From assembly GCF_017742995.1 (NCBI RefSeq), contig NZ_CP072425.1, forward strand, positions 1,798,001 through 1,862,000: a stretch of DNA of 64,000 nucleotides. The letters run 5' to 3'. Of this stretch, positions 54,797-63,054 are shown piece after piece. Below the pieces are notes generated by a model. That model had not been told where the DNA came from. It saw only the letters and a list, made by a program, of their open reading frames with translations, and searched no databases. Both the position numbers and the translations under genes were made by a program. How positions within the stretch are numbered: position 1 is the stretch's first letter; every line of letters starts with the position of its first letter. Source of the stretch: Pseudoalteromonas viridis. GTDB taxonomy: Bacteria; Pseudomonadota; Gammaproteobacteria; Enterobacterales; Alteromonadaceae.

Positions 54797-57101
54797 TTTT
54801 AAAAATCGCATTATCGCGCTGTGCGTTGGCCTGGTATTACTGACCGCCGTGGCCAGCTTAGTGAGCTTCTGGTGGTCTACCAGCCAGTTCAACGAGCGTA
54901 AGGTACAGCAAGATATTCAGACGGCGCAAAATGTTTATCAGCAATACCTCAGCGCCAAAGAGCGCTTGCTGGTCACCGCCGCTACGGTACTGACCCAGGA
55001 CTTTGGCTTTAAACAGGCCGTGGCCACCCGGGATGCGCCCACCATAGAAAGTGTGCTGTTTAATCACAGCCAGCGTATTGACGCCGATCTGATGTTGTTG
55101 CTCGACGTGCGCGGTCAGCTGATCTCCGCCAATCAGGCCGAAATCGAGTTGGCCGAAGACTTGCGCCCGCTGCTCAGGGAGCTACTCAACCACACCGAGC
55201 AATCGGCCTTTGTCAGCCTAGACAAGCAGCTCTATCAGGCCATTATTTTGCCAGTGAAGGCACCAAGGACCATTGCCTTTACGATTGTCGGTTTTGCCGT
55301 TGATAAAGAGGTTGCCGGGCAGCTGCGTGAGCTGACTGGCATGGAAATGAGCTTTATTGGTCATGGTGAGCAGATCAAGGCTAGCTCGTTAAGTTTGCCT
55401 GAGTCGCAAGACTTGTTCGCTTATCTGCATGAACAAAAAATCACTCGCTGGCTGAGTGAGTTTCCTGTTTACATTAACGCTGAGGTGGCGCTACCTGCGC
55501 TCAACTCCTCACCGGTGAGCCTGGTGCTGAGCGCCGATATGACCAAAGACTATCAGGAATTTGATCAGCTGGTGCTGAGCATTATTTTGACGTCGTGCGT
55601 GACTATGTTGTTTGGCTTTGTTGCCAGTGGCTTTTTGGCCCGTAACCTAGCAACGCCCTTGCAGCAGCTCACTGTGATGGCGCGCCGTTTTGCACTGGGT
55701 GATTACGAGGCAACGGTACATGAGTCTCGCCCCACCAAAGAGATCTGCCAGCTGGTAGATGCCTTTCATGAAATGGGCGACGATATTCAGGCACGGGAAA
55801 AGCAAATTCGTTATCAGGCCAGTCACGACGGTCTGACCCGCTTTTATAACCGGGCAGCCGCCATGGAGAAATTAACCCGGTTGCTGCAAGATGGCCGGGT
55901 GTATTACCTGCTGGTGGTTGATATTAAAGGGCTCAGGCACATAAACGATAAACTGGGGCCGCGCGTGGGGGACAGTTGTATCCAGGCTGTTGCCAAGCGT
56001 ATTGAACAAATTGGCGCCGATTTTGACGGGTTGAATGCTCGCCTGGGTGGGGACGAGTTTTTAACTGTGCTGGCGGCCAAAGAAGACAGCTCAATGGAGG
56101 GCTGCGTCGCGGGCTTTTTAAGTGCGCTGAACCAGCCCTATCAAGTGCAAAAATTGGAGATCAACCTGCGCTTTAGCGTCGGGGTGGTGCATTATCCTGA
56201 GCAGGCTGAGGATCCGGAAGATCTGGTACGCCGGGCGCTGATCGCAGCCGACAATGCGGCGCAGCAGGGCAGCAATGCCGTGTATTTCTATCAAACCGGT
56301 GAAGACGAAGCCTATCTGGAACGTTTGCTGATCATTGATGAGCTTAAAGCCGCGCTGCAAAGTGATGATGGCCAGCTGTTTATGACTTATCAGCCCAAGC
56401 TGAATATGCATAGTCAGCAGGTGGATAAGGTCGAGTCCCTGATCCGCTGGCAGCGGCGCAATGGCGACTGGGTATCACCCGAATTCTTTATTGACTTGGC
56501 AGAGCAGTCAGGCCTGATTGTTGAGCTGACTCAGTGGGTGCTTAAAACGGTGGTGGCGCAGGTAGCCAACTGGGTCGAGCAGGGGATCACTATGAAAGCG
56601 GCCATTAATGTGTCGGCGCAGGACATTGCCGACCCCGACTTTGTGCCACACCTTGAAGCAATGCTGGATCGCTACCAGATATCGCCGTCATTGATCACCA
56701 TAGAGCTGACCGAGCGGGATATGATTGAAAATGAAGAAAAAGGCATTGCGGCGCTGAAAGTGCTCAAAGAAATTGGTGTACACATTTCGCTGGACGACTA
56801 CGGGGTCGGGCAAACCTCACTGGGCCGCTTAAAAATGCTGCCCATTGATGAGCTTAAGCTGGATAAAGTGTTTATTCTCAAACTGGCCGAGACCCATCAG
56901 GATCAGTGTATTGTGCGCTCCACCATCAGCCTGGGACATCAACTTGGCTTCTCTGTGGTTGCTGAAGGGGTAGAAGATAAAGCCTCGCTGGAGCTGCTTA
57001 AAGAAATGGGCTGTGATTACGCTCAGGGCTATTACTTGAGTAAGCCGTTGAAGGCGGAGTTACTGACGCAATGGCTTGGCCAGTATCATGAAGCGGGCTA
57101 A
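54786..57101 (+). CDS. GGDEF-EAL c-di-GMP enzyme with periplasmic sensor
   Basis: 771 residues. Membrane helices near 8-30 and 257-280 flank a periplasmic sensor (about 31-255); a HAMP-like linker follows. The GGDEF domain has an intact GGDEF motif (421-425). The EAL domain (about 530-765) has ESL in place of EAL but keeps the catalytic Glu, NVSAQD, ELTERD, the DDYG pair, LDKVFI and VVAEGVE, so phosphodiesterase activity is plausible. Which activity dominates cannot be read from sequence. It is co-translated with the cupredoxin gene upstream and the DUF3034 gene downstream. Confidence 0.92.
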   Translation: MGTSFKNRIIALCVGLVLLTAVASLVSFWWSTSQFNERKVQQDIQTAQNVYQQYLSAKERLLVTAATVLTQDFGFKQAVATRDAPTIESVLFNHSQRIDADLMLLLDVRGQLISANQAEIELAEDLRPLLRELLNHTEQSAFVSLDKQLYQAIILPVKAPRTIAFTIVGFAVDKEVAGQLRELTGMEMSFIGHGEQIKASSLSLPESQDLFAYLHEQKITRWLSEFPVYINAEVALPALNSSPVSLVLSADMTKDYQEFDQLVLSIILTSCVTMLFGFVASGFLARNLATPLQQLTVMARRFALGDYEATVHESRPTKEICQLVDAFHEMGDDIQAREKQIRYQASHDGLTRFYNRAAAMEKLTRLLQDGRVYYLLVVDIKGLRHINDKLGPRVGDSCIQAVAKRIEQIGADFDGLNARLGGDEFLTVLAAKEDSSMEGCVAGFLSALNQPYQVQKLEINLRFSVGVVHYPEQAEDPEDLVRRALIAADNAAQQGSNAVYFYQTGEDEAYLERLLIIDELKAALQSDDGQLFMTYQPKLNMHSQQVDKVESLIRWQRRNGDWVSPEFFIDLAEQSGLIVELTQWVLKTVVAQVANWVEQGITMKAAINVSAQDIADPDFVPHLEAMLDRYQISPSLITIELTERDMIENEEKGIAALKVLKEIGVHISLDDYGVGQTSLGRLKMLPIDELKLDKVFILKLAETHQDQCIVRSTISLGHQLGFSVVAEGVEDKASLELLKEMGCDYAQGYYLSKPLKAELLTQWLGQYHEAG

Positions 57102-57930
57102 TCTGTACAGGCTTCTTTTTGCTTGCTGTGCCTTGTGCATCAGCACATCAGGCTTTGCCGGATCAGGTAAGTTACTGGCCACACCCGGTGTGTCTCAGGT
57201 TGAAGGGAGCGCAGGGGGGGGCATAGTCCCCTGGGCACAACTGGCGGGTTATGCCAGCGAAGCGCAGTGGAGCCTTGGCGGCTTTTGCAGCCGCGCCAGC
57301 GTTGATGATTATCGCCTTGATGTGTGTGGTATTCATGCCAACCTGTTTGACCGTGTTGAGCTCAGTTATGCCGAGCAAACCTTTGCCGTACCGGCACTCA
57401 ATACCGATATAGAACAGTCGATCAGCGGCGTTAAAGTACGCCTGTATGGGGATATTGTCTACAGCACCTGGCCGCAGTTAAGTCTTGGCTTGCAGCATAA
57501 ATCACTCAAAGACGATGCTGTTGCTGCCTTACTGGGTGCTGAGGACGACAGTGGCACCGATATCTATCTGGCTGCCAGCAAGCTGCACCTGGGGGCACTG
57601 GGTGGCTTTAACGCATTTTGGAATATCACCGCGCGCCATACCGAGGCCAATCAACTTGGTCTGCTGGGCTATGGTGGCCAGCAGGGCAGCGAACGTATTT
57701 ATCTCGAAGCCAGTACGGCTATTTTTCTCAGTCAAAACCTGGCGCTGGGCTACGAGTACCGCGAAAAACCCGACAACCTGGGACTTGGCGAGCAACAGTG
57801 GCAGGATGTGTTTGTCGCCTGGTTTATCAATAAACAGGTCAATATCACCGCAGCCTGGCTGGACTTGGGCAGCATTGCCGGTCAGCCGGACCAAACCGGC
57901 TGGTATGTGTCTGTCACAGGTTATTTTTAA
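57088..57930 (+). CDS. DUF3034 outer-membrane-like protein
   Basis: 280 residues from ATG 57088 with signal peptide (cut after GFA near residue 25). The mature part alternates short beta strands and ends WYVSVTGYF with a terminal Phe, the outer-membrane barrel pattern. The DUF3034 hallmarks LLATPGVSQVEGSAGGGIVP and WSLGGFCSRASVDDYRLDVC are present. The role is unknown. It overlaps the GGDEF-EAL gene by 14 bases and lies 9 bases before the haemoglobin-like gene. Confidence 0.8.
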   Translation: MKRANLYRLLFACCALCISTSGFAGSGKLLATPGVSQVEGSAGGGIVPWAQLAGYASEAQWSLGGFCSRASVDDYRLDVCGIHANLFDRVELSYAEQTFAVPALNTDIEQSISGVKVRLYGDIVYSTWPQLSLGLQHKSLKDDAVAALLGAEDDSGTDIYLAASKLHLGALGGFNAFWNITARHTEANQLGLLGYGGQQGSERIYLEASTAIFLSQNLALGYEYREKPDNLGLGEQQWQDVFVAWFINKQVNITAAWLDLGSIAGQPDQTGWYVSVTGYF

Positions 57931-57939
57931 GGAAGCGCG

Positions 57940-58392
57940 GTGGTGAAGAGACTAACACGCAATGCCCGTCGTGTGCTGTATGGCCTGATTTTTTTGTTGG
58001 CCAGTATTGGATTGAGTGGCTGTCAGTCTGCCAGCCAGCCCACTTTGTATCAACAGATAGGCGGTCAGGCTGGGCTAGAACGTCTGGTGGATCTGTTTAT
58101 TAACCAGATAGGGCGCGATAAAACTATTTTGCCTTATTTTGCCAAAGCCAATGTAAGCCACTTCCGCCAGGGCTTTATCACACACTTATGCGACACCCTG
58201 GACGGCCCTTGCGACTATCAGGGCGACTCCATGGTACAGATCCACACCGGTATGCAGATCACCGAAGCCGACTTTAACCGTGTGGTTGAGCTGCTGATCA
58301 ACGCCATGACCGAAGCGGGCATTGCCCACACCACGCAAAACCAGATCCTGGCCAGGCTGGCGCCATTGCGTGGTGAGGTGATCAAGATCTGA
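57940..58392 (+). CDS. Group 1 truncated haemoglobin as a lipoprotein
   Basis: 150 residues starting at GTG 57940 after GGAAG. A lipoprotein signal ends LSGC (about residue 29), so the globin would sit in the periplasm attached to a membrane. The truncated haemoglobin fold follows (LYQQIGGQAGLERLVDLFIN, the HFRQGFITHLCDTLDGPCDY block, and the proximal His in MVQIHTGMQ). It probably binds haem and reacts with O2 or NO. As fourth gene of the operon it may supply a gas signal to the c-di-GMP sensor protein (inference). Confidence 0.85.
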   Translation: MVKRLTRNARRVLYGLIFLLASIGLSGCQSASQPTLYQQIGGQAGLERLVDLFINQIGRDKTILPYFAKANVSHFRQGFITHLCDTLDGPCDYQGDSMVQIHTGMQITEADFNRVVELLINAMTEAGIAHTTQNQILARLAPLRGEVIKI

Positions 58393-58740
58393 TTATTCGA
58401 ACGCTAACGAATAATCTGGCTTTTTAGGGTTATTTGGAAAGTCGAGCCCTGCAACCGGATAGGAATGGGGTGAAGGTCGTGCGTCCGGCATCAGGGTTTT
58501 ATTGATAAAAGTGATTTCTACGGTTTCGGGAAAGTCGATGGTATCGACATATCTGCCATAGTTGTTGCCGTGAATATGCACTACATGAAAGCGCTCAGAC
58601 ATCGCCGCAATAAACTGGTTGAAGTGCTCTGTGTGCGTATCCAGATGATGAAACTCGGCAGCAACCACATTGATGCGTTCGGCTGTCCGCTGTGTTCTTA
58701 TTTGATATTCCGCCACTAAACACCCAGAATAGTGGACCTA
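58393..58740 (-). pseudogene. C-terminal remnant of a methyltransferase-like (FkbM-type) gene
   Basis: An open frame runs from a TAG at 58738-58740 to the stop at 58393-58395, with only a GTG at 58716 as start. The translated part (107 residues) reads INVVAAEFHHLDTHTEHFNQ, HVVHIHGNNYG and VEITFINKTLMPD, which matches the C-terminal part of FkbM-like methyltransferase proteins found in sugar-biosynthesis loci. The N-terminal catalytic half is missing, so it is most likely a truncated gene. It abuts the heptosyltransferase-like gene with no gap. A functional small protein is not excluded. Confidence 0.55.
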
Positions 58741-58742
58741 GC

Positions 58743-59756
58743 TCAAGAAGGTTTTTTATTGAGCATCTTAATATATTGTTGTGCAATCACTGTTGGGTTT
58801 ATATCGTTGATGATCTGATCTTCCTTTAAGCTGGTCGATTTGCTTTCCAGCGGCGTAATGTTGTTCTGCAATGGCCTTACAATAGACCAAGGGGAAGTAC
58901 CTAATCCAACTAAAGCCAGGCATGGTACATTGCAGGCCGCTGCAATATGCATTGGACCTGAGTCTATGGAAATCATGGCATCCATAGCTGCGATAGTATC
59001 AACTAGTTGTCCAAGTGTGGTTTTGCCAGCCAAGTTAGTTGAACTAACCCTATTCTGTGTTAACGCGTGAAATAATAGGTCAGCATCCTTTGATTCGGAA
59101 GGATCCCCTAAAATATAGAAGTGTGTCTCTGTAGATTGAGATATGCGAGTAAGTGCGTCTACACTCTGAGCAACGTTGTAGTGCCGGGTTCCTTTGTTCT
59201 GACCACCTATATAGACCGCAGTTTTGTGTACATGTTTTGGTAGTTCAACAGTACGTGATGACAAAGTGGGTAGCTCAAAGTTAGAAAAAGGGCGGTTATG
59301 TACGTCATTTACCAGGCGGCAGTACCGGTGAATATAATGATGACATTCATTGAGCTTTAACGCATGGCTGAGCAGTGGTTTACGGCCATTTTGTGCATAA
59401 CCAATAATGATCTTTATGTGAGCCAGTTTAGCAAGTAACGCTTCACGTATTGAGCCTCTGAACAACACAGCCATAGCATAATTGTTCTTTCTCAGCGTAC
59501 GTGCATAAGAATACATACCTTGCTTGTTTTTATTGCAATAGCGATTATCTGCGATCAACTCAATATTGTAATGTGCCGCACGTTCAAGCACTTCAAGCAT
59601 ATATGGGCGTGCCAGTACATGTATTGAACTTTCTGGATACAGTGACCTGAGCATAGCAATTGCTGGCAAAGTATTAATGGCATCACCGATAAATTTAGGC
59701 AAAACCACCAGTATAGGACCACGTACGCTGTCTTGTGTGATTATTTTCGATGGCAT
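58743..59756 (-). CDS. Family 9 glycosyltransferase (heptosyltransferase-like)
   Basis: 337 residues from ATG 59756 (a TTG six codons earlier is less likely). The GT9 pattern is clear: ILVVLPKFIGDAINTLPAIA at the start, KTAVYIGGQNKGTRHYNVAQ in the middle, and the nucleotide-sugar site MISIDSGPMHIAAACNVPCL. Such enzymes add heptose or related sugars to the LPS core in the cytoplasm. No other LPS genes are next to it except the methyltransferase-like remnant. Base composition is more AT-rich than the flanks, which suggests acquisition by transfer. Confidence 0.88.
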   Translation of the reverse strand: MPSKIITQDSVRGPILVVLPKFIGDAINTLPAIAMLRSLYPESSIHVLARPYMLEVLERAAHYNIELIADNRYCNKNKQGMYSYARTLRKNNYAMAVLFRGSIREALLAKLAHIKIIIGYAQNGRKPLLSHALKLNECHHYIHRYCRLVNDVHNRPFSNFELPTLSSRTVELPKHVHKTAVYIGGQNKGTRHYNVAQSVDALTRISQSTETHFYILGDPSESKDADLLFHALTQNRVSSTNLAGKTTLGQLVDTIAAMDAMISIDSGPMHIAAACNVPCLALVGLGTSPWSIVRPLQNNITPLESKSTSLKEDQIINDINPTVIAQQYIKMLNKKPS

Positions 59757-59986
59757 AACGTTACAAGTAATCAACAGAATTCATCGAGTATAACCTGTCT
59801 AAAAAGGGATATCACTACTGTATGCTATTGAGCTTAAGGTGTTTGTTTATTCGAAAAAAGGTGAAAGTGTTACTAGCTCACAAAGTTCGCCTTGAAAGAG
59901 TGAGTATTTTTAAAAACAAGTCGAGGTTAGGGGGATAATTGGGTACAATTAGACTTTGATTTTCAAGGGAAAAAGAAGGTTTATTT

Positions 59987-60613
59987 ATGAGCAAGTACAT
60001 GCTCTACTGCGCATCTTTATTATTCTGCAACGCTTCAGTGTTAGCACAACAGGTGGATTACAACTACATAGAGCTTGGCCATCAGACCTTTGACTTTGCA
60101 GATGATTCATCAGGTTTTTCGTTTGCTGCTATGGGTCGAAATCACAGTATCTATTGGGAAGCACAAGTCGACAGGACCAAAGATGAATCTGGGTACCACG
60201 TAGAAGGTGAATTCAACGAGTCGGCGCAGACTATCAAGCATTTACGTTTTGGGGTAGGGCATGTTGTAGATCTTAACAATCACTCGGTCATTGATTTTGG
60301 GGTTCAATTAGGTAGGTATACTTTTGAACATAATGTGAAGTATAAAAATGAATTCAGAAGTGCAAATAACATTTGGCATGATCACGCAGATATCTATGGT
60401 GCCCGCCTTCAGTATCAGCATGTCTTGGCTGGAAAATGGGAAACCAAACTGGGTATCGGCTTTGAACATATTTCAGGAGAAGGCTTAGGTGACAGCGCAT
60501 TTGTTCTTGTCGGGTTTGGGTATCGCTTCAACTCGAATTTGACCTCGAATTTGCAGTATCGTGACGCAGGTGATTATACGTCGACCGAGCTGAATTTGAG
60601 ATTCGTTTTCTAA
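59987..60613 (+). CDS. Small outer-membrane beta-barrel protein
   Basis: 208 residues with signal peptide (cut after VLA near residue 20). The mature part alternates amphipathic strands and ends LNLRFVF with a C-terminal Phe, as barrels recognised by BamA do. About eight strands can be counted, the size of OmpX/OmpW-like or OmpA-like barrels. I do not recognise the family. The gene is AT-rich, like its neighbour. The 230 bases upstream show nothing definite. A hairpin follows at 60641-60667. Confidence 0.72.
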   Translation: MSKYMLYCASLLFCNASVLAQQVDYNYIELGHQTFDFADDSSGFSFAAMGRNHSIYWEAQVDRTKDESGYHVEGEFNESAQTIKHLRFGVGHVVDLNNHSVIDFGVQLGRYTFEHNVKYKNEFRSANNIWHDHADIYGARLQYQHVLAGKWETKLGIGFEHISGEGLGDSAFVLVGFGYRFNSNLTSNLQYRDAGDYTSTELNLRFVF

Positions 60614-60640
60614 TCAATATAATATATATCTACTCTATCC

Positions 60641-60667
60641 TCAGAGTCAGAATTTTACTGACTCTGA
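60641..60667 (+). terminator. Hairpin after the barrel gene
   Basis: A 10-base perfect stem (TCAGAGTCAG with CTGACTCTGA) around AATTTTA. No real T-run follows, so termination is only probable. Confidence 0.6.
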
Positions 60668-60745
60668 TAAATCTCTGATTGTTTCCGCCAAATTTCCCAT
60701 CTAATATTAGTGGCATGCTGAGTCACCCACACATTGTCATTAAAA

Positions 60746-61582
60746 ATGAAAAACATCAAAAGTTGTCACTGGTTACTGAACAACCTAGATCGGGTGGTCG
60801 TACTCGATTGCGGCATGCTCAAACCCGGGACAAAAGGACATTACGAGCCGCCGGGGATCATTGCCGGGGCACAGCGTTTTGATATTGGCCAAACCTTTAG
60901 TGACCCCGATGGTATATTTCCAAATACCATGTGTAGTGCCGTGCAGTTTCAGCAAGGCGTCAGAGAGTTGGGGATCAGCCAACAGGATACTGTGATTGTG
61001 TACGACAACTTTGGCTTGTTCAGCGCCGCCCGTGGCTGGTGGATGTTTAAGGCCATGGGGTTTGAACAGGTTTATGTGCTGGATGGCGGATTGGTTAAGT
61101 GGCTGGAGCTGGGCTTACCACTGGCAGCTGAGTATGCCCATACAAGCGAACCGGGTGATTTTGTTGCAAACCCCCAAACTGGCTATTTTATTGATAAAAC
61201 AGCGGTGCTGGCGGCCATAGACGACCCCGAGGTGCTATTACTGGATGCGCGCAGCCCGCAAAGGTTTAGCGGACAGGAGCGCGAGCCCAGAGCAGGCATG
61301 CGCAGTGGTCATATTCCGGGCAGTGCCAATGTGCATTATGCCAGCGTGCTGGATGACAGCGGTTTGCTAAAACCCAAGGCGCAGTTGCGGGCGCTGCTGA
61401 GCGAGGCGGGTGTGACCAGTCAGGCCTTGCAGTTCAGTTGTGGCTCCGGGATCACCGCCTGTATTCTGGCCATGATTGCCGATGAATGCGGGTTTTATCC
61501 GTTATCTGTTTACGATGCGTCCTGGAGCGAGTGGGGGCAAGATTTGGACGTGTCGGTCGCAACACTCACCCCACAAAATTAA
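60746..61582 (+). CDS. sseA: 3-mercaptopyruvate sulfurtransferase (tandem rhodanese)
   Basis: 278 residues from ATG 60746. Two rhodanese domains are present: N-terminal (about 10-130) without catalytic Cys, and C-terminal (about 150-275) with Cys232 in CGSGITA. This loop sequence identifies the mercaptopyruvate type over thiosulfate sulfurtransferase (CGSGVTA in E. coli SseA). It transfers sulfane sulfur in cysteine catabolism. Its stop codon overlaps that of the convergent ROK gene by four bases. Confidence 0.93.
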   Translation: MKNIKSCHWLLNNLDRVVVLDCGMLKPGTKGHYEPPGIIAGAQRFDIGQTFSDPDGIFPNTMCSAVQFQQGVRELGISQQDTVIVYDNFGLFSAARGWWMFKAMGFEQVYVLDGGLVKWLELGLPLAAEYAHTSEPGDFVANPQTGYFIDKTAVLAAIDDPEVLLLDARSPQRFSGQEREPRAGMRSGHIPGSANVHYASVLDDSGLLKPKAQLRALLSEAGVTSQALQFSCGSGITACILAMIADECGFYPLSVYDASWSEWGQDLDVSVATLTPQN

Positions 61583-62850
61583 AACACCAGTTCCTGAAGC
61601 TCGCTGGGCTGATTGAGTGCAGGCAGATACAAAGTCTGCATATTTTTGGCACTGAGCGCACTGTGCAGCGGTAGGGTGGCAATGCCCTTGAGGGCGATAT
61701 TGGCAACGTCCGGGGTTTTGACCAGGCGCACCACCTGGCGTTCGCCAAACTGCGCAATGGACGGAATAAACGGGCGCAGTTCTGAGGTCAGCTTGTCCAG
61801 CAGCCAGTCATTAATGTCGCCGCCTAAAATTATGGTCTGGGTATTGAGCACAGACTCCAGGCTGTGAATGGCGATCCGCATGGGTTCGGCGGCCTGTTCA
61901 AGCCAGCGCTCGATCACCGGGTGCTCCTGCAACTGATGGTGCAGCTCTTCGGTACTGCAGCCCGCTCGTCCCAGGCTCTGTTTAAGTGCACTGAGCGACG
62001 CAAAGTCATTTAGCCTGCCAAGCTCTGCGGTGTCTTCATCGGTTTCCGGGGTGACAAATAACTCACCCAGCGCGCCGGTCAACCCATTTTGACCGAGCAG
62101 GATCCGCCGCTCGTAAACCACGGCCGACTCCACCTGATTGCCCAGATGGACATAGACAAAGCTATCCAGCAGCCGTGCTTCACCAAACAGCATCTGGTAA
62201 CTGGCACAGGCAGATGCGGTGCTTTCCAGCGCGACGGGCACGGCCAGGGTATCCGCCAGTTGTTGCTGAAGCTGGCGGTTGTGAGCAAAAATCTCGACGC
62301 CTTTGAGGTGGCTCAGTTGTACCGATAAACCACAACCCAGCACCTGGGTAACGTTCAGGTTTGCGACGGTCAGTAACGTGTCTATCAGGTATTGGATCTT
62401 ATCGAGCAAGGCGTCGTTGCTTTCGAGCCGGGTGTGTAAGCGGTTAAGCAGCTCGCCATTGAGGTAAAATAAACCGACTTCCAGCTCGCTATCAACAATG
62501 CGCACCGCCAGCGTATACGCGGCCCTTTTATTCAGCACCAGCATTTTCGAGGGCTTACCTGCGCCTTCGGATTTCTTAATGCCCGTTTCTTCTACCAGCT
62601 GCACGCTCAGCAGCTCTTCAACCATATTGGTAATGGTTTGCTTGGTCAGCTGGGTATTGCGGGCAATCTCAACACGGGAGATTGGCCCCTGTGTGACAAT
62701 CTGAGAGAGTACAAGACGCAAATTTATCGATTTATTCTGTTTTGCGTTGGAGCCTTTCAATGTATTCGCCTTACTATTTGAATCTGATGTTGGGGCTGTA
62801 TTGTGATATCGCCCCAGTGATTGTGCCGTATGTACCTGCTTATACAACAC
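61579..62850 (-). CDS. ROK-family transcriptional repressor
   Basis: 423 residues from GTG 62850 (AGGGA four bases upstream). A TTG at 62760, behind AAGG, would start directly at the helix-turn-helix and is a real alternative. The winged helix (about 45-105: LSQIVTQGPISRVEIARNTQ then LTKQTITNMVEELL) precedes a ROK sugar-kinase-like domain (about 110-410). The kinase-type zinc Cys motif is not evident. It is divergent from a sugar-binding protein gene, with a palindrome in between, so it probably represses that transport operon in response to a sugar. Confidence 0.88.
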   Translation of the reverse strand: MLYKQVHTAQSLGRYHNTAPTSDSNSKANTLKGSNAKQNKSINLRLVLSQIVTQGPISRVEIARNTQLTKQTITNMVEELLSVQLVEETGIKKSEGAGKPSKMLVLNKRAAYTLAVRIVDSELEVGLFYLNGELLNRLHTRLESNDALLDKIQYLIDTLLTVANLNVTQVLGCGLSVQLSHLKGVEIFAHNRQLQQQLADTLAVPVALESTASACASYQMLFGEARLLDSFVYVHLGNQVESAVVYERRILLGQNGLTGALGELFVTPETDEDTAELGRLNDFASLSALKQSLGRAGCSTEELHHQLQEHPVIERWLEQAAEPMRIAIHSLESVLNTQTIILGGDINDWLLDKLTSELRPFIPSIAQFGERQVVRLVKTPDVANIALKGIATLPLHSALSAKNMQTLYLPALNQPSELQELVF

Positions 62851-62910
62851 ATTATCCCTGAACTAAGCCGATCATCTTACTCGATCATGAGACTAAACCG
62901 AATAAAAAAT

Positions 62911-62931
62911 AATTAGTCAAACTAATTGACA
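62911..62931. promoter_or_regulatory. Palindromic operator overlapping a -35 element
   Basis: AATTAGT (62911-62917), CAA, ACTAATT (62921-62927) is a perfect 7-base inverted repeat. It overlaps TTGACA at 62926-62931, a consensus -35 facing the sugar-binding gene; the matching -10 is weak (TGAATA at 62948). ROK repressors bind such AT-rich palindromes, so this is the likely operator of the divergent pair. Confidence 0.6.
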
Positions 62932-63054
62932 TAAATCATTTGTTGGCTGAATATGACTATAAATACAACAAAACTGATCCTAAATGCCAGTATAAAAACG
63001 GCAGCCAGGATGTTCGCAAGTGCGAATTTTAATAATCAACAGCAGGATCTACTT

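Noticed and set aside
57088..57930. DUF3034 protein as a porin
   Set aside because: The strand pattern fits an outer-membrane protein, but nothing in the sequence shows a transport role.
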